Assembly: GCF_022829385.1 (NCBI RefSeq)
Contig: NZ_JAKSXX010000165.1
Span: 248,001-312,000, forward strand
DNA: 64,000 nt
From: Methylobacterium sp. J-070
GTDB taxonomy: Bacteria > Pseudomonadota > Alphaproteobacteria > Rhizobiales > Beijerinckiaceae
Direction: 5' to 3'
Made by a program: the position numbers and the translations under genes. Of this stretch, positions 1 to 11,299 are shown piece after piece. Numbering within the stretch: the first letter of the stretch is position 1; every line of letters begins with the position of its first letter. The notes below the pieces were generated by a model. It was not told the DNA's origin and ran no database searches. It worked only from the letters and a program-made list of their open reading frames with translations.

Positions 1-231
1 AAGTTCAGCCTCGCCGAACTGAAGCATCTCGACGAGATCTACTCCGATCCGACCTACCTCAAGTTCCAGACGATGAATGCCGACCCGAACTCGTCGGTGA
101 CGGCGATCTCGCAGAACTCGGTGACCAAGCTGCTCAACATGCTCGCCGTGGCCTCGGCGACCGACAACACGCCGCAGCCGGGCACGCCGCCGATGCCGCC
201 CGCCGCGGCGCCGGCGCCGGCCCCGAAGTAG
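1..231 (+). CDS. C-terminal 76 residues of an unidentified protein (cut by window edge)
   Basis: The frame is open from base 1 to a TAG stop at 229-231. The visible part begins KFSLAELKHLDEIYSDP and ends in a Pro/Ala-rich tail (PPMPPAAAPAPAPK). The helical segment followed by a low-complexity tail loosely recalls the end of DUF2059-type periplasmic proteins, but the fragment is too short to assign. Codon use is GC-rich at third positions like the neighbours. The start and most of the protein lie outside the window. Confidence 0.7.
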   Translation, partial: KFSLAELKHLDEIYSDPTYLKFQTMNADPNSSVTAISQNSVTKLLNMLAVASATDNTPQPGTPPMPPAAAPAPAPK

Positions 232-261
232 CCGATGCGCGCCGCGCGCGACCGCCTGGCC

Positions 262-1041
262 TCAGGCCGCGCGCGCGGCCGCCACGGGCGCGAACCCGGC
301 CACCGGGGGCAGCGCCTCCAGCAGCGGTTTGGCGAAGTGGTAGCCCTGCACCAGGGTGATCCCGAGGGCGCGGAGGGCTTCGAGCTCCGCGGCGGTCTCG
401 ACGCCCTCGGCGAGCACCGTCACGCCCAGGGCGCCCGCGATCGCGACGACACCCGACACGATCGCGTGGCGCCCGGCATCGGTGTCGAGGCCGCGCAGCA
501 GATCCATGTCGACCTTGATCAGGTCGGGGCGGAAATTGGCGAGCAGGCTCAGGCCCGCGAAGCCGGCGCCGAAATCGTCGAGGGCGGTCAGGAACCCCTG
601 CTGCCGGTAAGCGGCCACGATGCGCTTGACGTGCTCGGTATCGCGAAACCGCTCCTGCTCGGTGAACTCGAACATGATGCGCCGGTGCGCGAAGTCGACG
701 CGCCGCGCCGCCTCGAGCGACGCGCGGATGCAGGCATTCGGCTCGTAGACGGCGTTCGGCATGAAGTTGATCGACAGGCGCGTGGCGCTGTCGCGGGGGA
801 ACAGCCGTCCGGCGAGTTCGATCGCCTTGACGCGGGCGGCCTGATCGAACTGGTAGCGCGTCTCGTCGGTCACGCGATCGAGGATCGTGTAGGCCGGCTC
901 GCCGTTCGGGCCGCGCACCAGCGCCTCGTAGGCCCAGACGGAATCGTCCGCCAGATCGAGGATCGGCTGGAAGGCCATCGTGAATTCGAAATCGAGGGCG
1001 GTGCCGGCGCGGCAGGCGCGACAGCCAGTATCCTTCGTCAT
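262..1041 (-). CDS. Stand-alone EAL-domain protein, probable cyclic-di-GMP phosphodiesterase
   Basis: This 259-residue protein is almost entirely one EAL domain, the fold that hydrolyses cyclic di-GMP to pGpG. The expected residues are all present: the signature E39-A40-L41 in YEALVRG, N92 in SINF, the acidic strand FEFTEQE, the metal-binding pair D155-D156 in DDFGAG, K176 in IKVD and E212 in AEGVET, then QGYHFAKP. It therefore looks catalytically competent. There is no sensor or GGDEF domain, only a short N-terminus with Cys-x-x-Cys (C7, C10) that could be redox- or metal-responsive. The start at 1041 is chosen because GGAAG lies six bases upstream. It is divergent from the beta-oxidation gene at 1155, with about 110 bp between them. 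Confidence 0.93.
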   Translation of the reverse strand: MTKDTGCRACRAGTALDFEFTMAFQPILDLADDSVWAYEALVRGPNGEPAYTILDRVTDETRYQFDQAARVKAIELAGRLFPRDSATRLSINFMPNAVYEPNACIRASLEAARRVDFAHRRIMFEFTEQERFRDTEHVKRIVAAYRQQGFLTALDDFGAGFAGLSLLANFRPDLIKVDMDLLRGLDTDAGRHAIVSGVVAIAGALGVTVLAEGVETAAELEALRALGITLVQGYHFAKPLLEALPPVAGFAPVAAARAA

Positions 1042-1154
1042 GTCCGGCTTCCGTCGGTACCCCCCGGCATACGGACCGTGCACGAAGGCGCTCTACACAA
1101 CCTTAACGTGATCGCCTCGGTATCTCGCCGACGCTTTCCTGGGAGGACGGCCCC

Positions 1155-3356
1155 GTGACGCTGACCGATTTCCGCTTCGAGACCGATCCCGAGGGCATCG
1201 CCCTGGCGACCTGGGATATGCCGGGCCGCTCGATGAACGTGATCACCGAGGGGGTGATGGACCAGCTCGAGCAAATCATCGAGCAGGTCGCCTCCGATCC
1301 GGCCATCAAGGGCTGCGTCATCGCCACCGGCAAGGACAACTTCTCCGGCGGGGCGGACCTCACGATGCTGCAGGGCCTCGGCCGGGCCTACGAGCAGCTC
1401 AAGGCCGAGCAGGGCGAGGAGGTGGCCATGCGCCACTTCTTCGAGGCGTCCCGGCGCCTGTCGCTGCTGTTCCGGCGGCTCGAGACCTGCGGCAAGCCCT
1501 TCGCGGCGGCGATCCAGGGCCTGTGCCTGGGCGGTGCCTTCGAGCTGGCGCTGGCGTGCCATCACCGGGTCGCGTCCGACGACGGGAAGACGCGGGTCGG
1601 CCTGCCGGAGATCAAGGTCGGCCTGTTCCCGGGTGGCGGCGGCACGCAGCGGGTCGCCCGGCTGATGCAGACCGGCGACGCCCTCCAGATGCTGTTCAAG
1701 GGCGAGCAGATCCGCGCGCCCATGGCCAAGGGCATGGGGCTGGTCCACGCGGTGGCGCCGCAGGGCGAGATCGTCGAGCGCGCCAAGGCCTGGATCCGCG
1801 AGGGCGGCTCGGCGGTGGCGCCGTGGGACGTGCCGAAGTTCAAGGCGCCCTCCGGCAAGGTCTACTCGCCGGCCGGCATGATGATCTGGCCCCCGGCCAA
1901 CGCGATCTACCGGCGCGAGACCCACGACAATTACCCGGCCGCGAAGGCGATCCTGGCCTCGGTGTACGAGGGTCTGCAGCTGCCGATGGACCTCGCCCTG
2001 CGGGTCGAGAGCCGGTACTTCGCGCATATCCTGCGCTCCACCGAGGCGGCGGCGATGATCCGCACGCTGTTCATCTCCATGGGCGAGCTGAACAAGGGCG
2101 CGCGCCGCCCGAAGGGCGTGCCCGCCACCAGCCTGCGGAAGGTCGGCGTGATCGGCGCCGGCTTCATGGGCGCGGGGGTGGCCTACGTGACCGCGCAGGC
2201 CGCCATCGAGGTGGTGCTCGTCGACCAGTCGGTCGAGGCCGCCGAGAAGGGCAAGTCCTATGCCCACTCGCTCATCACCGGCCAGATCAACAAGGGCCGC
2301 GCCAAGACGGCGGACCGGGACGCGCTGCTCGGCCGCATCACCACCACGGCCGACTACGGCGCGCTCGCCGACTGCGACCTCGTGATCGAGGCCGTCTTCG
2401 AGGATCCGAAGGTGAAGGCCGAGGTGATCCGGAAGGTCGAGGCGGTGATCCGTCCCGACGCGATCTTCGCGTCCAACACCTCCACCCTGCCGATCACCGG
2501 CCTGGCCATGAGCGCGCAGCGACCGGCCCAGTTCGTCGGCATCCACTTCTTCTCGCCGGTGGAGAAGATGATGCTGGTCGAGATCATCAAGGGCGAGGCC
2601 ACCGGGGACGCGGCGCTCGCCACAGCCCTCGACTATGTGCGCCTGATCAGGAAGACCCCGATCGTCGTGAACGACGCCCGCGGCTTCTTCGCCAACCGCT
2701 GCGTCGGCGCCTACATCCTCGAAGGGCACAAGATGCTTGCCGAGGGCGTGCCGCCGGCGATGATCGAGAGCGCCGGCCGTCAGGCGGGCATGCCGGTCGG
2801 GCCGCTCTCGCTCAACGACGAGGTCGCCCTCGACCTCGTGCTCAAGATCGCCAAGGCCACGGAGGCCCAGGTGGGGCAGGGCGCCGTCGATCCCGCGCAG
2901 AAGACGATCCTGTCCGAGATGGTGGAGAACCAGGGCCGGCTCGGCCGCAAGAACCGCAAGGGGTTCTACGACTACCCGGAGGGCGCGCCGAAGCGCCTCT
3001 GGCCCGGCCTGAAGGCCCTGCAGCAGAACCGCCTCGATCCCGACGCCGTCGACTTCACCGAACTGAAGCAGCGGCTCCTGGTGGTGCAGGCCCTGGAGGC
3101 CGCCCGAACGGTGGGCGAGGGCGTGGTCACGGATCCGCGCGAGGCCGATGTCGGTTCGATCCTCGGGTTCGGCTTCGCGCCGTTCACCGGGGGCGCGCTG
3201 TCCTACATCGACTTCATGGGCGCCGCGGCCTTCGTCGATCTCGCGCGCCGGCTGGAGGCCAAGCACGGCCCGCGGTTCCGGGTCCCCGACAACCTGGCGG
3301 CCATGGCCGAGCGCGGCGGCACGTTCTACGCGGACGCCGAGAAGCGCGCCGCCTGA
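1155..3356 (+). CDS. fadJ: Fused enoyl-CoA hydratase / 3-hydroxyacyl-CoA dehydrogenase (FadB/FadJ type)
   Basis: A 733-residue bifunctional beta-oxidation enzyme. Residues about 1-190 are a crotonase domain, with FSGGADLTMLQ and the oxyanion-hole segment LCLGGAFELALACHHR followed by LPEIKVGLFPGGGGTQR, which carry the expected glutamates. From about residue 328 a Rossmann motif GVIGAGFMGAG starts the NAD-dependent 3-hydroxyacyl-CoA dehydrogenase domain, followed by its C-terminal dimerisation domain with FFANRCVGAYILEG. It hydrates trans-2-enoyl-CoA and oxidises the 3-hydroxyacyl-CoA. The length is usual for FadB/FadJ. No thiolase subunit is adjacent; the thiolase in this window is 56 kb away. 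The start is GTG with GGGAGG eight bases upstream. It faces the LysR gene convergently with only 2 bp between them. Confidence 0.95.
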   Translation: MTLTDFRFETDPEGIALATWDMPGRSMNVITEGVMDQLEQIIEQVASDPAIKGCVIATGKDNFSGGADLTMLQGLGRAYEQLKAEQGEEVAMRHFFEASRRLSLLFRRLETCGKPFAAAIQGLCLGGAFELALACHHRVASDDGKTRVGLPEIKVGLFPGGGGTQRVARLMQTGDALQMLFKGEQIRAPMAKGMGLVHAVAPQGEIVERAKAWIREGGSAVAPWDVPKFKAPSGKVYSPAGMMIWPPANAIYRRETHDNYPAAKAILASVYEGLQLPMDLALRVESRYFAHILRSTEAAAMIRTLFISMGELNKGARRPKGVPATSLRKVGVIGAGFMGAGVAYVTAQAAIEVVLVDQSVEAAEKGKSYAHSLITGQINKGRAKTADRDALLGRITTTADYGALADCDLVIEAVFEDPKVKAEVIRKVEAVIRPDAIFASNTSTLPITGLAMSAQRPAQFVGIHFFSPVEKMMLVEIIKGEATGDAALATALDYVRLIRKTPIVVNDARGFFANRCVGAYILEGHKMLAEGVPPAMIESAGRQAGMPVGPLSLNDEVALDLVLKIAKATEAQVGQGAVDPAQKTILSEMVENQGRLGRKNRKGFYDYPEGAPKRLWPGLKALQQNRLDPDAVDFTELKQRLLVVQALEAARTVGEGVVTDPREADVGSILGFGFAPFTGGALSYIDFMGAAAFVDLARRLEAKHGPRFRVPDNLAAMAERGGTFYADAEKRAA

Positions 3357-3358
3357 GG

Positions 3359-4303
3359 TCAGCCGGCCGGACGCCCGCCAGCGGCGTCCGGCAGCTGCGC
3401 CAGCTCCTCCAGAAGCACAGCCCGCGCGCAGGCGCCGAAGGCCCGCATCAGGCGGCCGCGGGCGTGGTCGGGCGGGAACAGCAGCGCGAAGTGCACCGGC
3501 AGGGCCGGGGCGAAGGGCCGGATCGCGATCGGCGAGACCTTCGCCTCCTCGTGGGCGGCGAGCGGGTTCATCAGGCTGACCCCGAGGCCGGCCGAGACCA
3601 GGGTGCAGATCGAGGCCCCGAGCCCCGCCTCGGCGGTGATCGTCAAGGCGATCCCGGCCGCCTCGAAGACGGACTCGGTCCGGCCGCGCAGGGCGCTTCC
3701 GAGCGAGGCGGCGACGAACGGCACGTCGCGGAAATCCTCCGGCGCGAGTGCGACGCGTGCGGTGAGCGGATGGTCCTGCGGCAGCACCGCCACGCAGGCG
3801 CGGGTCTCCACGTGCTCGCGTCGCGCATCCGGGACGTCGCCGTAGAGCATCGTCAGCGCGGCGTCGCAGAAGCCGGTGGCGACCCAGTGGTTCACCGTCC
3901 CGTCGTCGCCCGCGTGGATCGCCACGATCACGTCCGGGTGCGCGGCGCGGAAGCGCACCACCGCCCGGGCGAGGAGGCCGCCCGCCAGCCGGGGCATCGC
4001 GGCGACCCGCAGGCGCTCGGCCCCGAAGGCGCGGATGCGCGCCGCCGCCGCCTCCAGGCTGGTGAGACCCACGAAGGCCCGCTCGACCTCGGCATGGAAG
4101 CGGGTCCCGTCGAGGGAAGGCACGACCCGGCTGCCGCTGCGGTCGAACAGCGGCAGGCCGGTGATCGCCTCCAGCTGGCCGATGAGCCGGCTCACCTGCG
4201 GCTGCGAGGTGTGGAGCTGCCGGCTCGCACCGGTCATGGAGCCCGTGGCCATCACCGCGCGGAAGGCTTCGATGTGCCGGAAGGTCATGCGCCGCTCGGC
4301 CAT
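3359..4303 (-). CDS. LysR-family transcriptional regulator
   Basis: A 314-residue LysR-type regulator. Residues 1-60 form the winged helix-turn-helix (FRHIEAFRAVMATGS, then QPQVSRLIGQLEAITG) and the rest is the periplasmic-binding-protein-like effector domain. The family normally activates a divergent gene; here the divergent neighbour is the binding-protein gene at 4442, with 138 bp of shared upstream DNA, making that gene and threonine aldolase the likeliest targets (inference). Met at 4303 and Met at 4288 are both possible starts; 4303 is preferred because family members usually have a few residues before the first helix. The ligand cannot be predicted. Confidence 0.93.
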   Translation of the reverse strand: MAERRMTFRHIEAFRAVMATGSMTGASRQLHTSQPQVSRLIGQLEAITGLPLFDRSGSRVVPSLDGTRFHAEVERAFVGLTSLEAAAARIRAFGAERLRVAAMPRLAGGLLARAVVRFRAAHPDVIVAIHAGDDGTVNHWVATGFCDAALTMLYGDVPDARREHVETRACVAVLPQDHPLTARVALAPEDFRDVPFVAASLGSALRGRTESVFEAAGIALTITAEAGLGASICTLVSAGLGVSLMNPLAAHEEAKVSPIAIRPFAPALPVHFALLFPPDHARGRLMRAFGACARAVLLEELAQLPDAAGGRPAG

Positions 4304-4441
4304 ATCGGATCCGTATGCTCGGCTGGTGAATCGGCATTGGACGCCGGCGCGCGACCCCGCCAACAATCAGGCGGCAGAGCTTGTGGCCCCGGCGCCGGTC
4401 GCGTGCGCCGGGGGGCCTGGCATAACCAGGGGGTTTGGACC

Positions 4442-5350
4442 GTGTCGAGGACGCTTTCGCTTCTGCTGGCCTCCCTGTGCTGGGCGGCCCTCGCCGCGCC
4501 GTCCGCCGCGGAGGGGCGCCTCGACAAGATCCGCGCCAGCGGCCAGATCAGCCTCGGCTTCCTCGACGCGTCGCCGCCCTTCGGCTTCCTCGATCACGAC
4601 GCCAAGCCGGTGGGCTATTCCCTGGAGATATGCGAGCACGTCGCGCAGAAGCTCAAGACGGCGCTGGGTCTGCCCAGGCTCGACATCCGCCACGTGCCGG
4701 TGATGTCGGCGACCCGGATCCCGTTGATCAACAACGGCACGATCGACCTCGAATGCGGCACCGCCAGCAACCTGCCGGAGCGGCACAAGCTGGTCTCGTT
4801 CGCGCCGACGACCTTCGTGGCGCAGGTGGTGCTGGTGGCCAAGCGGGACACGCCGGTGGACGTGGAGGACATCGCGTCGTTCCGCGGAAAGGCCATCTCG
4901 GCGCAGGCGGGCGGCGAGACCCAGCGCGTCGCCACCCGGGTCAACGTCCGCGACAAGCTCGACATCCAGGTGATGCCCGCCAAGGACACCGCGGAGGTGT
5001 TCCTGCTGGTCGAGACCGGCCGCGCCGCCGGGGCGATCAACGACGACGCCCTCGCCCATGCCACGGTGGCGGGCGCCAAGCGGCCGGCGGATTACAAGAT
5101 CGGCACCAAGGGCCTGGAATTCGCGCCCTACGGCATCCTGGAGCCGAAGGACGACCCGGCCTTCAAGGCGGCCGTCGACAGGGCGGTCATCGAGCTGATC
5201 CAGGACGGCACCGTGGCACGCCTCTACACCCGGTATTTCGAGCGCCCGATCCCTCCCAAGGGCATCAACCTCGACCTGCCGATGAGCGACGTGCTGAAGC
5301 GCGCCCTGGCCAATCCGACCGATTCCGGCGACGAATCGGCCTACCGATAG
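4442..5350 (+). CDS. Amino-acid ABC transporter periplasmic binding protein, GltI-like
   Basis: A 302-residue secreted protein. A GTG start at 4442 follows an AGGGGG ribosome site; residues 2-20 form a hydrophobic signal peptide ending near AAPSAAEG. The rest is a type-3 solute-binding domain: ISLGFLDASPPFGFLD, GYSLEICEHVAQKLK, and RIPLINNGTIDLECG, the last closely resembling glutamate/aspartate binding proteins of the GltI group. It would capture an acidic or other polar amino acid in the periplasm. No permease or ATPase lies nearby, so it is an orphan component or acts in sensing. It is 20 bp from the threonine aldolase gene downstream and is probably co-transcribed with it. Confidence 0.9.
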   Translation: MSRTLSLLLASLCWAALAAPSAAEGRLDKIRASGQISLGFLDASPPFGFLDHDAKPVGYSLEICEHVAQKLKTALGLPRLDIRHVPVMSATRIPLINNGTIDLECGTASNLPERHKLVSFAPTTFVAQVVLVAKRDTPVDVEDIASFRGKAISAQAGGETQRVATRVNVRDKLDIQVMPAKDTAEVFLLVETGRAAGAINDDALAHATVAGAKRPADYKIGTKGLEFAPYGILEPKDDPAFKAAVDRAVIELIQDGTVARLYTRYFERPIPPKGINLDLPMSDVLKRALANPTDSGDESAYR

Positions 5351-5370
5351 GTCGAGCCGGCGAGTTCGAG

Positions 5371-6429
5371 ATGCGAAGCGACCTGACTCCCGCGGCCGGA
5401 GCGGCGGCCGTCGACCTGCGCAGCGACACGGTCACCCGGCCCACCGAGGCCATGTACGCGCGGATGCGGACGGCGCCGCTCGGCGACGACGGGCTCGACG
5501 CCGACCCGACGGCCCGGGACCTGGAGGAGACCGCGGCGGCGACCCTCGGCAAGGCCGCCGGGCTGTTCGTTCCGAGCTGCACGATGGGCAACCTTCTGGC
5601 GATCCTCACCCAGGTCCAGCGCAGCGAGCAGGTCCTGCTCGAAGCCCAGGCCCACATGATCAACACCGAGCGGGGCGCCGCCACCCTGACGGGGGCCTTC
5701 CTGCTCGGCATCCCGGGCGTCGACGGCGCCATGGACCTCGACCGGCTGTCGGACGCCCTGCACCCGTCCGCAAGCCCGCTCCGGACGGCCATGATCGCGC
5801 TGGAGACCTCCCACAACGCCGCCGGCGGAACGGTCCTGCCGGTCGCCCACATGGCGGCCGTGGCCGACCTCGCCCACGCGCGCGGGATCCCGGTCCATTG
5901 CGACGGCGCCCGCCTGTTCAACGCCGCGACGCATCTCGGCGTCGCGCCCGCCGACCTCGCGGCGCATGTCGACACGGTGTCCCTGTGCCTGTCGAAGGGT
6001 CTCAGCGCCCCGGTGGGCGCGGTGCTGGCCGGGCCGCGTCCGGTCATCGCGGCGGCGCGGCGCCTGCGCAAGATGATCGGCGGGACCCAGCGCCAGGTCG
6101 GCATCGTGGCGGCGGCGGGTCTCGAGGCGATCACCGTCATGGGGGCCCGGCTCGGCGAGGATCACGACCGGGCCCGGCAGCTCAGCGACGGGCTCAACGC
6201 GCTCGGCCCGCGCCTGTCGGCGAGCGTGCCGCAGACCAACATCGTGCAGGTCGATCTCGGCCGGACCGGGCGCAGCAGCACCCGCTGGGTGGACGATCTC
6301 GACGCGGCCGGCATCCGCACGCGACCGCTGGGCGACAGGCGGCTGCGCTTGGTCACGCACCGGCACATCGCCGGAGCCGACGTCGAGCGCGCCGTGGCGG
6401 CGTTCCGCACCTGCCTCGACGCGGACTGA
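5371..6429 (+). CDS. ltaE: Low-specificity L-threonine aldolase
   Basis: A 352-residue PLP enzyme of the beta-eliminating lyase group that cleaves L-threonine or L-allo-threonine to glycine and acetaldehyde. The N-terminus has the family motif DLRSDTVTRPTEAM; the cofactor aspartate lies in HCDGARLFNA and the Schiff-base lysine is K209 in LCLSKGLSAPVG. Length fits LtaE. The ATG at 5371 is 20 bp past the stop of the binding-protein gene, suggesting one transcript in which an imported amino acid is then cleaved (inference). It converges on the exonuclease gene with 6 bp between the stops. Confidence 0.93.
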   Translation: MRSDLTPAAGAAAVDLRSDTVTRPTEAMYARMRTAPLGDDGLDADPTARDLEETAAATLGKAAGLFVPSCTMGNLLAILTQVQRSEQVLLEAQAHMINTERGAATLTGAFLLGIPGVDGAMDLDRLSDALHPSASPLRTAMIALETSHNAAGGTVLPVAHMAAVADLAHARGIPVHCDGARLFNAATHLGVAPADLAAHVDTVSLCLSKGLSAPVGAVLAGPRPVIAAARRLRKMIGGTQRQVGIVAAAGLEAITVMGARLGEDHDRARQLSDGLNALGPRLSASVPQTNIVQVDLGRTGRSSTRWVDDLDAAGIRTRPLGDRRLRLVTHRHIAGADVERAVAAFRTCLDAD

Positions 6430-6435
6430 CCCGTC

Positions 6436-7305
6436 TCAGGCCGCGCCGGCGACCCGGGCCTTCACGCCGAGCATCCGTGCGAGGAGCGCGACCTCGGAGG
6501 CGTTGTCCGACATCAGGTCGGTGATGTCGCCGACCTCCAGCGCCTTCACGTGGCGGCAGCGCAGGCCGTAGCGGCCGGCCGTGCAGGTGCACCGCAGCTG
6601 CGGGCCGCCCGGCTGCTCCTCCAGCACCACGCTGTACCGGTTGCCGGTGGATCCGCGCATGGTGAAGCGCAGGGCGGCGGGCGCCTGGGCGAAGGCCGCC
6701 ATCGCCCGCCCGCTGATCGCCCCCTGCGGGCGGCGGGGCAGGGCCGGGCCGCCCACCGCCCGGGTGATCGGCAGGCCGATCTCGGCCGCGAGAGCGGGCA
6801 CGTCCCGCGCTCCCCGCTCGCGCATCGCGGCGAGCGCGATCTCCGCACAGGCAAAGGCGTCCTCGCCGGCGTCGTGGTGCTCGAAGCGGATGCCGAGACG
6901 CCGGGCAACCTTGCCGAGCCCGCAGCCCTCGGGCGCCGGAAACACCCGGCGCGCCACCTGCACCGTGCAGAGATACGCGAGATCCGGCACCGGCAGGCCG
7001 GCCCGCGCCAGGCCGGCGCGCAGGACGCCGATGTCGAAGCTGGCGTTGTGGGCCAGGATCAGCCCGCGCCGCAGATCCTCCAGGTAGGGCGCCATCACGG
7101 TACCGAAGTCCGGCTCGTCAGCGACGTTCGCCGGCAGGATGCCGTGCACCCGGATGTTGCCGGGCGAGAAGCGCATCTCGGGCGGGCGGATCAGGTGGCT
7201 CTCCCGGCGGACGACGCGGCCGTCCGCGATCCAGGCCAGACCCACCGCGCAGGCGCTGTCGCGCCGCTCGTTGGCCGTCTCGAAGTCGAGGGCCAGGACC
7301 GTCAT
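6436..7305 (-). CDS. DnaQ-like 3'-5' exonuclease with a C-terminal SWIM-like zinc motif
   Basis: A 289-residue protein. Residues 1-165 are a DEDDh exonuclease domain related to the DNA polymerase III epsilon subunit: D7 and E9 in LALDFETA, the middle Asp in LAHNASFDIG and the HDAGEDA block with catalytic His and Asp. This family removes nucleotides from 3' ends using two metal ions. The C-terminal part carries C239-x-C241-x8-C250-x-H252, which fits the SWIM zinc-finger pattern CxCx(n)CxH and would add a nucleic-acid or protein contact. It is not the replicative epsilon subunit, which lacks this tail. It lies 72 bp downstream of ligA on the same strand, which suggests a DNA-repair role (inference). 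Confidence 0.88.
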   Translation of the reverse strand: MTVLALDFETANERRDSACAVGLAWIADGRVVRRESHLIRPPEMRFSPGNIRVHGILPANVADEPDFGTVMAPYLEDLRRGLILAHNASFDIGVLRAGLARAGLPVPDLAYLCTVQVARRVFPAPEGCGLGKVARRLGIRFEHHDAGEDAFACAEIALAAMRERGARDVPALAAEIGLPITRAVGGPALPRRPQGAISGRAMAAFAQAPAALRFTMRGSTGNRYSVVLEEQPGGPQLRCTCTAGRYGLRCRHVKALEVGDITDLMSDNASEVALLARMLGVKARVAGAA

Positions 7306-7377
7306 CGCGGATCAACCGTGCCGGAGGGGAGTTCTCGGGGCGTTCTCCCGCACGTCTAGGCCGCTTCGAATCGGGCT

Positions 7378-9822
<2,445 letters not shown>

Positions 9823-9840
9823 CTAGCGCATCGGCGGCCG

Positions 9841-11172
9841 TCAGGGAGTCGGCCGGAGCCCGGCATCCCCGGTTCCGTCGACCCGGGCGCCGAGCAGATC
9901 GTCGCGACCCGCCATCCGGAAGGCCGCCAGGAACACGGCGGCGACGAGGCCCGCGACGGCGTGCAGCGGCAGCACGGGCGCGAGCCAGCCCGCGAAGGCC
10001 GTGCCGGCGACCGACCCGAGATTCATCGCCGCCATGTAGACCTCGAACTGCGTGGCCGCCCCGGCGCGGCCGCGGCTGGCCAGGAGGAGCGCCGGCATCA
10101 GCGCGACGATCAGCAGCCCCGGCAGCACGGTGGTGAGCGCCAGGATCACCGGGGCCGCCGGTCCGGACAGGCCGAGGCCGATCATGGCGCCGGCCGCGAC
10201 GAAGGTCCCGGCGCTCGCGATCAGGAGGGCGCGCAGCGGCCGTACCGGCCCGGCCCGGTCCGACCAGTGACCGATCGCCAGCGCACCGGCGGTGCCGCTC
10301 GCCAGGGCGAGGATGGCCTGGAGTCGCGAGAGGTCCGCCGGGTCCCAGCCCTGGTGCTGGAGCAGATCGACCGAGAACGGCAGCTCGAAGAGACCCAGGG
10401 CGCCGTCGAGGGCGAAGCACAGGGCGAGGAGCCTCAGGGCCCTGGGACGCCGAAGGGCCGCAATCAGCCGCAGCAGGAAGCGCCGGAGCGGCGGCCGCCG
10501 CGGCGGCGGGCCGCGCCGGGCGAGCGCGACGAGCGCGTCCGCCGGCGCTTCGCGGACGAGCAGCATCGGCAGGCTCGCCAGGATGGCGGCGGCGAGCAGC
10601 CAGCGGGCGCTCACCGCGACACTGGAGACCGACAGCAGCCAGCCGAAGATCGCGGCGCTGAGGCTGGTGCCGGCCACGAACCCGGCCCGGGTACAGGCGC
10701 TCACCCGGCCGAGCTCCGTCGCCGGGACGTGGTCCATGATCATGCGGTCGCAGGCGGTGTCCAGCAGCACGGCGAACAGACTGTGCGCCAGGAAGATCAG
10801 CCCCAGCGCGCCGACCCGGCCGGCATCGACGAGGGGCAGGAGCGCCAGGGTCGCGTGACAGCCGAGGATCGCCGCGACCGCGAAGGGCCGGCGCCGTCCC
10901 ATCCGGAAATCGCCGGCCCGGTCGACGAGCGGTCCCCACAGGACCGGCTGCAGCGTCCAGGGGAGGCCCGCGAGCGCGAAGTCGACCCCGATCTCGGCCG
11001 CCGAGCGCCCCTGCACCGCCAGATGATTGGCCAGGGCGGTCAGCGAGAACCCGGCGATGAGGCCCTGATAGAGATAGGTCGCGAAGAAGACGCCGTAGCG
11101 GGCGCGGCGGCCGGCGAGGGTCGGCAGGACCCAGCCGGCGCCGGACACGCCCGTCGCAACCGGATGGCTCAT
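9841..11172 (-). CDS. MFS transporter, AmpG/PAT-like
   Basis: A 443-residue protein with about twelve hydrophobic segments. The motif between helices 2 and 3 (LWGPLVDRAGDFRMGRRRP) and the opening helix YLYQGLIAGF resemble the AmpG/acetyl-CoA-transporter (PAT) and RhtX/FptX siderophore-permease branch of the major facilitator superfamily. The substrate cannot be told from sequence. The gene is divergent from the phosphopantetheinyl transferase gene at 11300 (127 bp apart), an enzyme often needed for siderophore synthesis, which makes a siderophore or peptide substrate conceivable but unproven. ligA follows 27 bp downstream. Confidence 0.85.
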   Translation of the reverse strand: MSHPVATGVSGAGWVLPTLAGRRARYGVFFATYLYQGLIAGFSLTALANHLAVQGRSAAEIGVDFALAGLPWTLQPVLWGPLVDRAGDFRMGRRRPFAVAAILGCHATLALLPLVDAGRVGALGLIFLAHSLFAVLLDTACDRMIMDHVPATELGRVSACTRAGFVAGTSLSAAIFGWLLSVSSVAVSARWLLAAAILASLPMLLVREAPADALVALARRGPPPRRPPLRRFLLRLIAALRRPRALRLLALCFALDGALGLFELPFSVDLLQHQGWDPADLSRLQAILALASGTAGALAIGHWSDRAGPVRPLRALLIASAGTFVAAGAMIGLGLSGPAAPVILALTTVLPGLLIVALMPALLLASRGRAGAATQFEVYMAAMNLGSVAGTAFAGWLAPVLPLHAVAGLVAAVFLAAFRMAGRDDLLGARVDGTGDAGLRPTP

Positions 11173-11299
11173 CCCCGCCGGCCCTTGCCCGGCCGGATCG
11201 GGGCGGCGATGCTCCTCATGCTGTCTTCACCGGATCCCCGCGCGTGCCGCTCCCATCCATCGACGTTAGCCCGCGACCCCGCCTGCGGCGAGGCGGCGC

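Noticed and set aside
1038-4337. Very long open frame antisense to the fadJ-type gene and running into the LysR gene
   Set aside because: High GC makes stops rare in the reverse frames. The translation is low-complexity (runs of RGG, HRR, LGH), matches no family, and overlaps two clear genes.
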